In this document: in pieces, positions 1 to 12,800 of the stretch
Layout: each line of letters opens with the position of its first letter
How positions within the stretch are numbered: position 1 is the first letter of the stretch
The notes under the pieces: model-generated
The model's input: only the letters and a program-made list of their open reading frames with translations
Database searches by the model: none
What the model was told of the DNA's origin: nothing
NCBI GenBank assembly: GCA_007570785.1
Contig: ML660774.1
Coordinates: 11,314,476-11,378,475, forward strand
Direction of reading: 5' to 3'
DNA length: 64,000 bases
From: Antilocapra americana
Lineage: Eukaryota > Chordata > Mammalia > Artiodactyla > Antilocapridae
Position numbers and translations under genes: made by a program

Positions 1-42
1 ACTAGAGCCATGAGAAGAGGCTGTCAGAAAGGAAGTGACGGG

Positions 43-164
43 AGACTTCCCTGGCATCTAGGGGTTGAGCTCCCATGCTTCTGCTGCAGGTTCGATCCCT
101 GGCTGGGATCTAAGATCCTATGTGGTTTGTGGTACGGCCATAAAAAGAGAGAAAGAGAGAGAGT
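43..164 (+). mobile_element. CHR-type tRNA-derived SINE, short form
   Basis: The element starts with the usual artiodactyl SINE head (acttccctgg), has a B-box-like segment (ggttcgatccctgg) and ends in gcggccataaa-like sequence followed by a purine-rich AAAGAGAG tail. It reads in the plus direction. The family name rests on remembered consensus patterns. Confidence 0.7.
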
Positions 165-1147
165 AATGGGTTAGTTTGGAGGCATGTTGAACTTGAAGAG
201 GCTAAAGACTGAGAAAGCACCTTGAAGGGCTGTGTGTGTATGTGTATATGTGTGTGTGTGTTTGAGGGTTAAGACATTAAAAATGTAAGCAGGGTGAAGA
301 AGCTGCAGGGAAAGAGCTGGTACAGAAATGAGGGACGGGATGAGTGACAGCCAGGCAGGGGAGCATCCGTGTGTCCAGGGCACAGGCAGGTTCATCTCTG
401 AAACAGAGACAGAGATACAGAATGTGCAGATACACATCCACTTAGAGAGTAAAACGTCGAGGGGTCAAGAGTGAGGATTCTGAGCCCCAGCTGTGGAGAA
501 TGGGTAGCTTCGTCTTTCAGATTTTCTAGCTCATTTTTTGAGGTTAGGTGATTTCTTTCAGGGGAGCTTGTACAGATTTTATTGATTGGTTTATTTTTGT
601 AGGCTTAGAAAGGGTATCAGATTGAAGATAGTGTTCTGTTCTGAGGCTCTGTGACCTCAGTATTGAAAGTGCAGCTCTGCTTGTGGACCTTGGTTTTCAA
701 TGAGCCGGGAGGCTCCCTACTGTGGCCTCAGCTCTTATTAGGAATTCTCTTGTGAGTAATGGTGAGATCTCTCAGGGCCAGGGCAGTACATTTGCTGATG
801 ATCACGTGAAGACCCTTGTTCATCTTTGTGGTACCTGGAAAGCCACACAACATTTCTAAGCCTTTGTCTTACTATACCCTTAGTTACAGGGTGTGTATTC
901 CCAGGCCCGTGACTCAGGAAGTTATTTTGGTTTAATCTCCACCCGAAGCAGCAGGCATCTTGTGAACTTACTTGCAGGAACAGGTACTGACAGTATCACC
1001 ATAAACACTATGCTTCTGTGTAATTGGAGTCATCATGAGAACCTTGTTTGTGGGATGTTCTTTTTACTCTGTCAAACTACTGCCCTCTTAAGACTTGCTG
1101 TTTTTGTTGTGACTCAACTGTACTTCCTTGACTTTATCTTTTGAGTT
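165..1147. other. No gene seen; unique sequence
   Basis: No conserved exon or recognisable repeat was found apart from an imperfect TG run at 231-262. Presumably MTUS1 intron or upstream DNA. Confidence 0.5.
231..262. repeat. Imperfect (TG)n microsatellite
   Basis: TG dinucleotides interrupted by single TA steps. Confidence 0.9.
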
Positions 1148-1154
1148 TACTCTT

Positions 1155-3216
1155 AGTTAGTTAGTTGAGTCAGTTGTGTCTGACTCTTTGTGACCCCGTG
1201 GACTTCAGCATGCCAGGCCTCCCTGTCCATCACCAACTCCTGGAGCTTGCTCAAACTCATGTCCATTGAGTTGGTGATGCTATCCAACCATCTCATCCTC
1301 TGTCATCCCCCCTCCTCCTGTCTTGAATCTTTCCCAGCATCAAGGTCTTTTCCAATGAGTCAGTTTTTCTCATCAGCCAAATTATTGGAGCTTCAGTGTC
1401 AGAATCAGTCCTTCCAATGAATAGTCAGGACTGATCTCCTTTAGGATGGACTGGTTGGATCTTCTCGCAGTCCAAGAACTCTCAAGAGTCGTCTCCAGCA
1501 CCACAGTTCAAAAGCATCAATTCTTCGGCTCTCAGCTTTCATTATAGTCCAACTCTCACATCCATACATGACTACTGGAAAAACCGTAGCTTTGACTAGA
1601 CAGACTTTGTAGGCAAAGTAATGTCTCTACTTTTTAACATGCTAAGTTTGTCATAGCTTTTCTTCCAAGAAGCAAGTGTCTTTTACTTTCATGGCTGCGG
1701 ACCCCATCTGCAGTGATTTTGGAGCCCAAGAAAATAAAGTCTGTCCCTGTTTCTATTGTTTCCTCATCTATTTGCCATGAAGTGATGGAACCGGATGCCA
1801 TGATCTTCATTAAATGAATGTTGAGTTTTAAGCCAACTTCTTCACTCTCTTCTTTCACTTTCATCTGGAGGCTTTTTATCTTCTTTGCTTTCTGCCATAA
1901 GGGTGGTGTTTTTTGCATATCTGAGGTTATTGATATTTCTTCTGGCAATCGTGACTCCAGCTTGTGCTTCATTCAGTCTGGCATTTTGCATGATATACTT
2001 TGCATATAAGTTAAATAAGCAGGGTGACCATATATAGCCTTAACGTACTCCTTTCCCAATTTGGAACCAGTCTGTTGTTCCATGTCCAGTTCTAACTGTT
2101 GCTTCTTGACCTGGATACAGATTTCTCAGGAGACATGTAAAGTAGTCTGGTATTCCCATCTCTTTAAGAATTTTCCACAGTTTGTTGTGATCCACACAGT
2201 CAAAGGCTTTGGCATAGTCAATAGAACAGAAACAGATGTTTTTCTGGAACTCTCTTGCTTTTTCTGTGATCCATTGGATATTGGCAATTTGATCTCTGGT
2301 TCTGCTGCCTTTTCTAACTCCAGCTTGAACTTTTGGAAGTTTTCAGTTCAGGTACTGTTGAAGCCTAGCTTGTAGAATTTTGAGCATTATTTTGTGAGCG
2401 TGTGAGATGAGTGCAATTGTGTGGTAGTTTGAGCATTCTTTGGCATTGCCTTTCTTTGGGATTGGAATGAAAACTGGCCTTTTCCAGTCCTGTGGCTACT
2501 GCTGAGTTTTCCAAATTTGCTGCCATAGTGAATGCAGCACTTCCACAGTATCATCTTTCAGGATTTGGAACAGCTCAGCTGGAATTCCATCACCTCCACT
2601 AGCTTTGTTCCTAGTGATGCTTCCCACGGCCCATTTGACTTCACATTCCAGGATGTCTGGCTCTAGGTGAGTGATCACACCATTGTGGTTGTCTGGTTCA
2701 TGAAGATCTGTTTTGTATAATTCTTCTGTGTATTCTTGCCACCTCTTCTTAATATCTTCTGCTTCTGTTAGGTCCATACCATTTCTGTCTTTTATTGTGC
2801 CCATCTTTGCACAAAATATTCCCTTGGCATCTCTGATTTTCTTGAAGTGATCTCTAGTCTTTCTCATTCTATAGTTTTCCTCTATTTCTTTGCATTGATC
2901 ACTTAGAAAGGCTTTCTTATCTCTCCTTGCTATTCTTTGGAACTCTGCATTCAGATGGATATATCTTTCTTTTTCTCATTTGCCTTTTGCTTCTCTTCTC
3001 TTCTCAGCTATTTATAAGGCCTCCTCAGGCAACCATTTTGCCTTTTTGCATTTTTTTGGTGGGGAATGGTTTTGATCAGAGCCTCATGTACAGTGTCACA
3101 AACCTCTTTCCATAGTTCTTCAGGCACTCTGTCCATCAGATCTAATCCCTTGAATTTATTTGTCACTTCCACTGTATAATTATAAGGGATTTGATTTAGG
3201 TCATACCTGAATGGTC
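1155..3216 (-). mobile_element. BovB (RTE) LINE, 5'-truncated
   Basis: This is a minus-strand BovB of about 2.1 kb with the element's 3' end at the left (TTAG/TCAG-rich terminus, then the ART2-like gactctttgtgacccc segment). Translation on the minus strand gives RT-side fragments, for example GSKITADG near 1700 and NKASGGDGIPAELFQ near 2600, split by stops and frameshifts. The endonuclease half is missing. A 7-bp match, tactctt, occurs at 1148-1154 and 3217-3223 and is the likely target-site duplication. It is a dead copy that can make no full protein. Confidence 0.9.
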
Positions 3217-3375
3217 TACTCTTGAATTTAAGTAAATAGTGGTGGTTGTACAAAGGACAGTTTCTTTTACCTTACTAGTATAATATTGCCTTAGCTAATT
3301 CAAGAATGTGAAATACTAAAGTTGTATTTTGCAATATATAAATGTAGAATGCTTCTGAAATTCTGGATTTTGGTA

Positions 3376-3581
3376 GGCAGCTTGTGGCTTAGATGGCAAA
3401 GAATCTGCCTGCAATACAGGAGACCCATGTTCAAACCCTGGGTTGGGAAGATCCCCTGGAGAAGAAAATGGCTACCCACTTCCATATGCTTGCCTGGAGA
3501 ATTCAAGGACAGAGGAGCCTGACAGGCTACACTCCATGGGGTCACAAAGAGACAGTCGGAATGACTCACACTTGCACTTTA
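3376..3581 (+). mobile_element. Bov-tA SINE
   Basis: A tRNA-like head (cagcttgtggcttagatgg, then gttcaaaccctggg) is followed by the Bov-A body ending near the agacagtcggaatgactc segment. It is full length and diverged. Confidence 0.85.
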
Positions 3582-4119
3582 CTTGTTCCCTTGGCAGAGA
3601 GTTTGAAAGTGTACACTGAGGAACTCTTACTCTAGAGCCTGAGGAATTGTGGAATGGGTAAGACATGATTCTTGGCCTCAAGGTATCAGCCAGGATGGGG
3701 CAATGGCAATTCATCCCTCATCACGTCTGTCCTTATAGTACATAAAAAAAAAAAAAGAGCTCTAGGGATTTCAGAAGGGTATGACTCTACAAATATCAGG
3801 TTTGTTGAAATTCTTTCTTGCAGTAATAATATAGGTAATTTTCTAATATAATGAAGGTATACTTTTCCATACATAAGAGTCTCGGGTTAGTGTTGATGCT
3901 CTCTGCTTTTTAGTTTTTGGCACTGAAATCTCAGAATTAAAAATAAGAAAGATGCATATGAATTCAAGCATTTTTTAGTATTTGGCTGGTACACTAGGAC
4001 GTATAAACAAGTGGGAAGCTAGGGTTCAGAGTACAGAATGTAAAGATTGTGGGCAGTCAAGTACAGAATGTGTGGACCAATTGAGGAGGGCAGCTAAGTA
4101 ATTAGAGGGCAGTACATTA
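3582..4119. other. No gene seen
   Basis: Unique AT-rich sequence with a short A-run at about 3743-3757. No splice-flanked conserved frame was noticed. Confidence 0.5.
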
Positions 4120-4427
4120 GTGAAAGTCGCTCAGTCTGACTTTTTGCGATCCCATGACTATATAGCCCATGGAATTCTCCAAGTCAGGAAACTGGAGTGG
4201 GTAGCTTTCCCTCTCCCCTTCCTCCAGGGGATCTTCCCAACCCAGGGATCAAAGCCAGGTCTCCCACATTGCGGGCAGATTCTTTACCAGCTGAGCCACA
4301 GGGGGAGCCCAAGAATACTGGAGTGGGTAGCCGATCCCTTCTCCAGGGGATCTTCCCGACCCAGGAATTGAACCCGGGGCCCCTGAATTGCAGGCAGATT
4401 CTTTACCAACTGAGCTATCAGGGAAGC
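4120..4427 (-). mobile_element. Bov-tA SINE with duplicated tRNA-like head
   Basis: Read on the minus strand, a tRNA-like head runs to the cactccagtattctt segment and is then followed by a second complete head and the Bov-A body. The head-head-body plan makes the element about 100 bp longer than a standard Bov-tA. The same plan recurs at 40386, 49877 and 54701. Confidence 0.85.
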
Positions 4428-4798
4428 ATTGGTGTTTAAGCAGTCAGCAAAGATAAGGGGTTTGGACAGAGCCCAGGTCTGTCAAGGTCAAGAAAGGAAC
4501 ATGGCAGGCATTGTCCCAAGCAAGGTGAACCTTACTCTGCCCCATTGTATCATGAATGCTTTGAATATCACATCAGATTTCAATGCCCTCTTCCCAGCAG
4601 GCTATTTAGAAAGTGCATAGCTCTTTAGAAGCGGGAAGGAAAGAGAAGGCTGTGGAGTTGGCAACATCTTAATCTAATCAATTCCTAACAGTCTTCATAA
4701 TTTATAGCTATTCACTACTTTTGCTTTTTGCATATTCTCATGCCCATATGCTTACATATTTCTGATGGGGAAAAACAATTTCTGAAAAAGTATAAGTG
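4428..4798. other. No gene seen
   Basis: Unique sequence between two SINEs; nothing recognised. Confidence 0.5.
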
Positions 4799-4994
4799 TT
4801 GGTTGCTTAGTTGTGTTCGACTCTTTATGACCCCATGGACTGTAGTCTGCCAGTCTCCTCTGTCCATTTTATTCTCCAGGCAAGAATTTTGCAGTGGGTT
4901 GCCATTCCCTTCTCAAGGGGATCCTCCCGACACAGGAATTGAACCTGGGTCTCTTGCATGGCAGGCAGATTCTTTAACATCTGAGCCACCAAGA
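4799..4994 (-). mobile_element. Bov-tA SINE
   Basis: A single-unit Bov-tA on the minus strand, ending at the right with the head complement (ctgagccaccaag). Moderately diverged. Confidence 0.85.
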
Positions 4995-5417
4995 AAAGTG
5001 GGTAATAAACCCCAAACCTAACAGTCAGTAGGCACTTACTTGATTGAAATTCTTTTTCATTTTGAAAGGTGTGGTACCTATTTTGGTAACTTTTGAAGTT
5101 TTTATATATTCTTTTGACTTAAAATGTTGTCCTAAATATGCTGTGATTTGTTTCTTCAGACTTCTTTGAACATCACATTGTTTCCAGTGTTTTTCAGTAG
5201 GTTAAACAACTCTACACTGAAGGCCTTTGTATATTAGTACTTAACCTGGTCAGATGAATTACTTAGATACATTCCTTTAGGTGGAATCAGAGGGTGTGGG
5301 CATTTGTAAGACTTCTGATACACGTTGCAAGTTGCCCTTTAGAAAAAACATGCAAGTCTGTGCTCCTACTCTGACTATGTAAGTGTTTATGCCAGCACCC
5401 TAGCCAATATATGTTTT
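4995..5417. other. No gene seen; possibly old L1 debris
   Basis: The stretch 5200-5400 faintly resembles a very old LINE 3' region, but the match is too weak to call. No exon was seen. Confidence 0.35.
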
Positions 5418-5560
5418 AAAATTTTCTGTAATTGAAGTATAGTTGCTATACAATATTATGTAAGTTACAGGTGTATAGTGATTCATAATTCTTAAAGGTT
5501 ATACTTCATTTATAGTCATTATAAAATATTGGCTATATTCCCCTCATTGACAATCTTGCC
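5418..5560 (-). mobile_element. L1 3'-end fragment
   Basis: The segment with attgaagtatagttgctata and ggtgtatagtgattca is the reverse of a ruminant or older L1 3' UTR. It is a short relic. Confidence 0.65.
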
Positions 5561-5784
5561 AGATATTCACTCTTTAGGAAAGTAAAATGTCTTATTTTAG
5601 TTGGCATATGCTTGATGCTCAAATATTTGTTGGATGTATGTAGATACAAGGGGCAAAGTGCTCAGAAATTGAAGTGAATACAAGGTCAAAATGTGCCCTC
5701 TGTGAAGTTACATTCTGGTAGGAGAGACAGGGCCTTCATAAGTAAAATATAAAGGGTGTTTGACAACCTCCAGGACTAAAGAGA

Positions 5785-5923
5785 TGGAGAAGGCAATGGC
5801 AACCCACTCCGGTGTTCTTGCCTGGAGAATCCCAGTGACGGGGAAGCTTGGTGGGCTGCCGTCTATGGGGTCGCACAGGGTCAGACACGACTGAAGCGAC
5901 TTAGCAGCAGCAGCAGCAGCACC
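5785..5923 (+). mobile_element. Bov-A monomer with (AGC)n tail
   Basis: A Bov-A body without the tRNA head, ending in the AGC trinucleotide repeat typical of this family (AGC tract about 5902-5921). The flanks carry a 7-bp duplication, aaagaga, at 5778-5784 and 5924-5930. The low divergence suggests a young copy. Confidence 0.85.
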
Positions 5924-5930
5924 AAAGAGA

Positions 5931-7256
5931 GAACAACTACTAACGTGGAATAGAGGGGATGTGAAATGTTGGGGTTTGTGGGGGTGGGTGAGAGAGGGAC
6001 AGAGAGCTTGGGTGGGGGAATGGAGACGTGGCTTTTGTGTGATGGCCTGGGAACCCAGGTACGTGAACATCTGGTAGAAGACTGTACCAGTGAGAGGAGA
6101 CAGCAAGTGGGAAGGCTCTGAGGCCGTGTTTAACTAACAGCTCCCGGAGTAGCAAGGAATGAGAAGGAAACGTGAACCAGGAGATGAGGTTTGAAGACGG
6201 TAGAGAGCCAGATCACATGCAGTCTTGAAAATTATAAGGACTTTGGCTTTTAACCTAAGTGACTGTGATTTTTTAAAATTTATTTTATATTGGAGTATAG
6301 CTGATTAACAATGTGATAGTTCCAGGTGGACAGCAAGGAGACACAGCCATACATACACATGTACCCATTCTCCCCCAAACGCCCCTCCTTTCCAGGCTGC
6401 CACATCACACAGAGCAGAGTTCCTTGTGCTCTACAGTAGGTCCTTGTTGTTTATCCATTTTAAAGACCATAGTGTGTACATGTCAGTCTCAAAGTCCCTA
6501 ACTATCCTTTTTGCCCATCCTTCCAAGTGACTTAACAGAATCACCATGACAGCTGCGTAGAGAATGCACTGAATGGGGTGAGGGCCACATCAGAGAGCTC
6601 AGCGAGGTTTTGCTGTGATCGTGGCAGGAGACTGTGGCTTACACAGGGCTATGAGGGGTTCGATAGGGTTTTAGAGGGATCTGGATTCTAGATATATGTG
6701 TTGAAAATAAAGCCAGTGGGGTTTCCTGATGGAATGAGGGGCAAGAGCAAAAGAGAGGAGTCAGAGATGGCGCTCAGTATTCCGGTATGAGCAGTGGCAG
6801 GATGCTGAGATGGGGAAGCAGGAAGGAGACACTGATGCTGCTGAAGGTGGGTATCAGGATCTCAGTTGTACAGACATCACGTTGAGTTGAATAACAGATA
6901 TGTAAGTGAAGGTGCAGAGTAGAAAGGCGGACTGATGTCTAGAGTGCAGAGACATCAGGTCAAGGGAGATTAGTTTGAGATTCACCAGCAGGGAGATGGT
7001 GTTTAAAGCCCCCGAACTGGATGATCACGAGAACAGGTCAGGGTCCTCTAGGGAACTCCGCGGAGTGCATGCAGAGTGCCCCTGGGGTCCCCCTGGCTTT
7101 AAAGGCTGGAGAGAGGAGGAGGGCTCACAGTAACGAGCAGGAAGGGGCAGCCAGGAGGGTAGGGGGGAAGCTGGTGCAAAGTGCTGTTCTGGAGGCCAGG
7201 CTGAAAAAGCCTTTCAAGGAGAAGGGACTCAGCTGCACCAAATGCTGCTGACGGGA
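5931..7256 (+). repeat. Ancient mammalian dispersed repeat, split by an L1
   Basis: The text at 5931-6256 and again at 6533-7256 follows a common old mammalian repeat remembered from other loci: an actttggcttttaacct segment, a later gaaaataaagccagtgggg segment, and a closing caaatgctgctga segment. The family name was not recalled. A minus-strand L1 end at 6265-6524 interrupts it. The call rests on remembered patterns only. Confidence 0.4.
6265..6524 (-). mobile_element. Ruminant L1 3'-end insertion
   Basis: A T-rich left end is followed by the reverse of an L1 3' UTR (attggagtatagctgattaac, ggtggacagcaaggagacac). The 8-bp target duplication aagtgact is present at 6257-6264 and 6525-6532. The element is 5'-truncated to about 260 bp. 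Confidence 0.8.
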
Positions 7257-7264
7257 AGGAGCCT

Positions 7265-8080
7265 GTGGTAGTTAATTGCTTCAGACCAGCAGTATTGTGT
7301 GTTTATTTAACAGGAAGCCAGAGGCAGGCGGTTCCTGGGCTGGCGATTGAGTCGTGTCACCTTTTCTGTCCCTCCACTCGTCCTGCCTCTGCTCGTTGCT
7401 TTTGTCAGGGGCTTTTCAGTTAAAGTATGGTCGCTAAGGGTTCCAAGGTGACCTGCTGCTGCTGGGCTCAGAGGCTGGGAGCGGTGGGCTCAGCAGCCCA
7501 GGGCCAGCCTTTCTCCTGACATGCCTGCCTACCTTTATCAGGAAGGAAAAGTCCTGCGGAGCACTTTGTCCCCTGGCACGCTTACCTTTAAGTCTTACTG
7601 GCACAAACCGGATCACATGGTTACCCATAACTTGAAGAAAGGTTAGGAGCGCAAGTATTTGGCTTTTTGAAGCTTTCTATATGATGAGCAATGGAAATGG
7701 AGATTAGGAGTGGCAGTTGGGGAGACAGAGGTGTTAAGAGGCGATAAGGTTAAACTGAAAACAACCCAAGAGTTATATTATTTTAATTTATTCTTGGTGA
7801 GGTCTTTTGCTGTCTTGTACTGTTTTGGGGCATATGATGCTTTGTTACTAACTTGATATTGTCTGTCATCCTTTGGCTTGTGTTTCACTGTATGACTTTA
7901 TTTTACATACAACCATTTAGAAATTTTGTGTTTTTTAATAGTCACATGCATCTTATAATTTTTCGTGTTTTTATGGTTCACAACTGAAAGAAGATCTATA
8001 ATTATTAAGGTTAATTTGTATGGTTTTGGTTTCCTTTTTAATCCAATTTTATAAATATTTGTGGTGTATGATGAGAACTA
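7265..8080. other. No gene seen
   Basis: Unique sequence, GC-richer to 7620 and AT-rich after. No exon recognised. Confidence 0.5.
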
Positions 8081-8084
8081 GTAG

Positions 8085-8510
8085 CTGATATTTATATGCC
8101 ACTTACTATGTGCCAGTTGCTATTCTAAGCCTTTAAAATATAAACTCACCTAAATGTCCCAAACACCTATGAAATGAGTCAACTATAATCACCCGCATTC
8201 TTTTATGTATGAAGACACGGCATAGAGAAGTTAAGGAGGCTGCCCTTAGCCCATGTGTGACGGAGCTGGGTTTAAACCTAGGCAGGGAAAGATTGAAGGC
8301 AAAAGAAGGGGGTGGCAGAGGATGAGATGTTTCCATAGCATCACTGACTCAATAGAATTTGAGCAGACTCCGGGAGATAATGGAGGACAGAGGAGCCTGG
8401 CCTGCCTCAAGTCCATGGGCTTGCAAAGTTGAACACCACTTAATTACTGAACAAGTCTGACTGCAGACTGGCAACTTTTAACTATCACACCACGCTGCTT
8501 CTTCCATTTT
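8085..8510 (+). mobile_element. MIR SINE, interrupted by a BovB end
   Basis: The MIR core is visible as cttactatgtgccagttgct, then a gaagacacggcatagagaagttaag segment and gagctgggtttaaacc. The 3' part (accacgctgcttct) resumes after an insertion at about 8345-8452. An ancient mammalian element. Confidence 0.75.
8345..8452 (+). mobile_element. BovB/ART2 3'-end fragment
   Basis: The segment gactccgggagataatgg, then gaggagcctggcctgcc and a tccatgggcttgcaaag-like stretch, matches the last ~100 bp of BovB. It lies inside the MIR, so it is younger than the MIR. Confidence 0.6.
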
Positions 8511-8739
8511 AATTGTTTCTTTATTCAGATATGTTAATACCAAAATAAGTGTCTTCACTGATTTGAAATATCTCCACTATGTTGTTCTAAATCTTTGTAT
8601 TTCTGAGGTTGACACGCCAGTTTATTAATCTGTCAATATGTTTTTGCCATTACTAGACTGTTTTTACTATTTGATACTGTAATGAACTATCTAACAAATT
8701 CCTTCTGAGTGTTTAAACCTTAAAAAATTGTAGTAAAAC

Positions 8740-9605
8740 TAATACTATGGAAAATTTACCATTTTAACAACTTCAGTGTACGGCTCCCTGGTATGAGGTC
8801 CATTCCCATTGTTGTTCAGCCCCCACCACCGTCCCATCTCCAGAGCTTTTCCTCTTCTGCACCTGAAACTCTGTCCAGTAAACACCAGCTCTCCATCCTC
8901 CCCTTCCCTCAGCCCTGGCAACCCCCATTCTGTTTTCTCTCTGAATTTGCCTGCTCTATGCACCTCATGTAAGACGAGTCACATAATGTTTGTCCTTTTA
9001 GAACTAGCTTGTTTCACTAGCCTAAGGTCTTTAGGTCCAATCATGTTGTAGCCCGTGTCATAATTTCCTCCCTGTTTAAAGGCAGGATAAATATTTCATG
9101 GTAATTATGTATATGCCATATGTTCTTTATCTGGGCATCCGCTGATGGACACTTTGCTTCTACCTTTTGGCTACTGTGAATAATATTACTATGAACCTAG
9201 TGTACAGATATCTCTTGAAGGTTCTGCTTGAAGTTCTTTTGGGTGAATACCCAGAAGCTGGATTGCTGAATCATAAAGTAGTTCTATTTTTAATTTTTTT
9301 GAGAAACCCAAAATCCCATTTTCAACAGCAGCTATACCATGTTACTGTCCTAGCACCAGTGCACAGAGTTCTAATTTCCTCACATTCTTACTGTGACTAT
9401 TTTCAGTTTTGTTTTTATGATAGCCATATGAATAGATGTGGAGAGATATCTTATTGTAGTTTTGATTTGCATTTCCCTAATGACTAATGATGGTGAGCAA
9501 TTTCTCATGTGCTTCTTGGCCACTGTATGTCTTCTTTGGAGCAAGTTCTATTCAAGTTCTTTGCCCACTTTAAAAATCAGTTTTGTTGTTGCTGTTGAGT
9601 TACAA
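8740..9605 (-). mobile_element. Old L1 3' portion
   Basis: The sequence is the reverse of the L1 ORF2 tail and 3' UTR: a gtgaataatattactatgaac segment, then gggtgaatacccagaagctgg, then tttgatttgcatttccctaat. It is heavily mutated with no usable frame. The 3' end is at the left. Confidence 0.8.
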
Positions 9606-10439
9606 TCCTCATTTTTATGTTCTAAAATTTTTGATTATTCTTCCTTATTCTAGTTATATTGTTCTTTAAAAAAATTCTTCCAATTTCCTCTTTAAAAATA
9701 ATCACACACGATTTACCTAGGAATAACGTCAGTACGTCAATTCAGAGAAGAATGAACATGTATGTCCCACTCATTCAGATCTTTGATGCTGCTCATTTTT
9801 GTAATTTTTCATCATACTAACACTGTTTGACATGTTTCTTCATAGAAATAGTATGTGTGTACATGTCTGTGTGTGTAATTGCTTTTTGTTGCTAAAGCAA
9901 AGAATCTTTTCCTTTTTTCCTCTGGCACATCAGAAAGCTGTTGATTGCTGTACATTATTTCGTAAGCATCTTATCAGGTCTATTTAAATAGGTTTTAGAC
10001 AATAGTCTACCATCAAAGCAAAGATTTTAAATATATGCCTTAGTGGCAATGAGAGAATTTGGTCGTTCTGGGTTGAGAGTGAGTCTGTGGCCACAGTTTG
10101 ACGTATGTATGATTTTTCCCCCCATAACTGATTGTTAATTCTTTATTCCTTTGGGTAGCCTTAGTTGCATGATAATAATTCCTAGTAATAGAGAATTACT
10201 CCAAAGCCCATGTCCTCTTTATAGTAGTGTTTAAAGAGCCCAAGTTACAATTACAGCTGTAAATACATTCTCTCTCTCTCTCTTTTTTTTTTTTTTTGTA
10301 TTTTAACTATCTATGTTGTATATTTGGTGTTTTCCTTCCTGGCTCTAGTAGTTAATGGCCCTTGCATTCCTTAATCATAATTATACTTTCTATAGTAATT
10401 TATATTTTAAATTGCACATATTAATATGTGGCGTATATA
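9606..10439. other. No gene seen; pyrimidine tract
   Basis: AT-rich unique sequence. A (CT)n-T(15) tract lies at 10269-10297. No exon recognised. Confidence 0.5.
10269..10297. repeat. (CT)n followed by poly-T
   Basis: A continuous pyrimidine run: about seven CT units, then a long T run. Confidence 0.9.
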
Positions 10440-10790
10440 TCCAGACTGACCTCAGTGATCTCCTTTTCATTGTCTAGTTAGAATCCCCGTTGCCTCTAGC
10501 CCTGGCAAGTGCACTAGCTTCCTAAGTGTTCCCCTGATTTTAAACTCTTCCCTTCCATCAGCTCTTCAGAGGGCTGCCCCGGGATCAAGTTCTGATGTAA
10601 GAGCTCAGAAAGCTGCAGGACCCCCCCCCCCACCACCCCGCTTCATGCCTCACTCCCCATAATTAAGGTTTAAAGTTCTTAGCCTGGCATTAGTGCCATC
10701 TTAAACTTTAAGCGACTTAATGCCAACTATAAACTGCCCACCTCTCCAACCTTGTTCTGTTCTTCTTCCCCATGAAGCCTGTGTTCCTGC
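10440..10790 (+). mobile_element. Possible L2 LINE relic
   Basis: Phrases such as ttcttagcctggcatt and cccacctctccaacctt recall the L2 3' portion. Weak match with large gaps. A poly-C run lies at 10621-10631 and continues as CACCACCCC. Confidence 0.35.
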
Positions 10791-12714
10791 TTAGCAAAGC
10801 AAATGACAGAACCAAACATTTTCATACAATGAGATAGAATGTATTCTCCAGAAGTTAATCATTTTTCCTGAGAACGTTTGGTAGTGATTTCTATAAAGAT
10901 GTTTCCAGCACCCTCTCCATCTGCAGTTACCTTGCCTTGTGTAAGCAGGTGCTCTTGTGAATCCATTGTCTAAATTTTTGTGAAGATGATCTGTGTCTTC
11001 TAATACAGGGAATACAGTAGCCAAGTTTTTTTGTCAGCTAATTTGGTTGACATATTCAAAACCCGTAAATTTCACCAAATGTGAAGAACAGCAAGTCATT
11101 TTTTCAGTGTGGAACAGTCTTGTGAAAAATATGTTAAAGCTGGATTCATTCTTGTCTCATTGAGAGTTCAGAGGTGAGAACTTGCTTCAACTGGTAGATG
11201 TTTCTGTAGCTTTGGAAACTGCTTTCATTACTTTGAAGGTGTTTTGTGAGCTGTGTGGGACCCAGATTCTTTCCCAGGCTTTTCCTTAAAGAATGGAGGA
11301 GGCCAAGTTGGAGTTGAGAGACGACACTCCATTCTGTGAAGTCTCTGGGAGCTCCTGGAGGATGCATCATTTAATATGAGTGTCAGAACAAAGGAGTGCC
11401 ATTCAGGAGTTCATTCTTTGGCTTTAATTTCCAGTCCAAAGGAAACATACCATTATGGTTTTGTGAAGATTTTTCTAGTAGTAAAGTGGCTTTTCATCTT
11501 GACCACATAAAAGTATCAATTAAGACATTGACTTTTTTGTACTAAAATTTAAAGAATTAAAGAGTACCTAATGCTCATAGACAGACAGGAAAAAAAGATT
11601 ATTAGAATCTACTTACCTTAATTATTGGTCCAGTTTATCCATTTTTAGTTGGCAATCTATTTTGTTTTGAGTATCTCTTTCTGTTTAAATGTTTGAGCCC
11701 ATCGACTTTAATAATATTCTTTAGTTTATATTATAAAAAAAGACTTATGGTAAGAAAAAATTCACATGGAGTGACATGTAAGTATAAAAAGTATGAAGGG
11801 AAAATTCCCCGTTTCTGTTACTTTCCTTCTCTTTTCCCCTGTGTTCCTACCCCATAAGAGGCCCATAAAAGTTTTCTATATCCTTCTGGAATTTTCAACA
11901 TTCAGATAAGTACAAACTTAAGGAAACTGGGTAATATTAACATGGTCCTATTTTTCACTTAATAAATGTCTTACAGATTTTCAGTTTTATAAGGTGTTTC
12001 TTAATGATTTTGTTGTTGTTGAAAGACAATACAATTAATCAGATTTTCCAAGGTGGTTTTCCAAATAAATTGCTTATTTGATGAAGGTATGTTTCAAAAC
12101 CAGTAGAATCTGTGTTACTCTCGAAGGCAAAGTGAAGGTGTTATTCTTTCCAAGTTTTCTTGGCCAAAAGATGGATATCATTATAGAATCAGATCAAATC
12201 TGTTGTCTCTTTGTAGGCTGATGCTAACAGCATGAGCTTAAAATAAACCACTACGGTCCATATGACATCTCTGCAGGAAGGTCTTAAAACCTTTATAATT
12301 CACAGCCGGGATAGGTCACATGTCGTGACATAAACTGGTAACGGTCACCTTTTCAGCACTGGAGGAGCAGTCCTGTCTTGATTTCATCATTGAGGAATTT
12401 GGTGTTTAGGTTCCTCAGAGATGCTCAGCCCGACGTTGCCATGTCTTCTCTGTAATATTGCTTATGATGTGTATGTTTTACTGCTTCTTCACCCAAGTCC
12501 GGTTACAGGTCCTGTCAATCAACTCTGTATTAAGTTAAACGTTAGGACCATGGGTGAGGTGCCTTTGCTGGCCCTGCTGCTTTTAGCATTCTTGCAGGCT
12601 CAGCGCCTTCTGAGCAAGGGGAGGGGCTCTGGCTGGCCTCCGGGTACAGAACGGGCAGCAGCGGGCAGGTGCTGGACTGGCCTGTGTTCGGTCCCTTTCT
12701 GTTGCTGGTTATAG
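10791..12714. other. No gene seen
   Basis: Unique, mostly AT-rich sequence. No exon, SINE or LINE was recognised with confidence. Confidence 0.5.
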
Positions 12715-12800
12715 GTGTTGGGACCCCAGGAAGCCATTTAGCCACATAAGTAGGTTGCTGATCTATAAACTGGAGGTGACAATAGTAACGCACTGTCAGG
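12715..12800 (+). mobile_element. MIR fragment
   Basis: The segment atctataaactggaggtgac, then aatagtaacgcactgtcagg, follows the MIR core order. Short and degenerate. Confidence 0.4.
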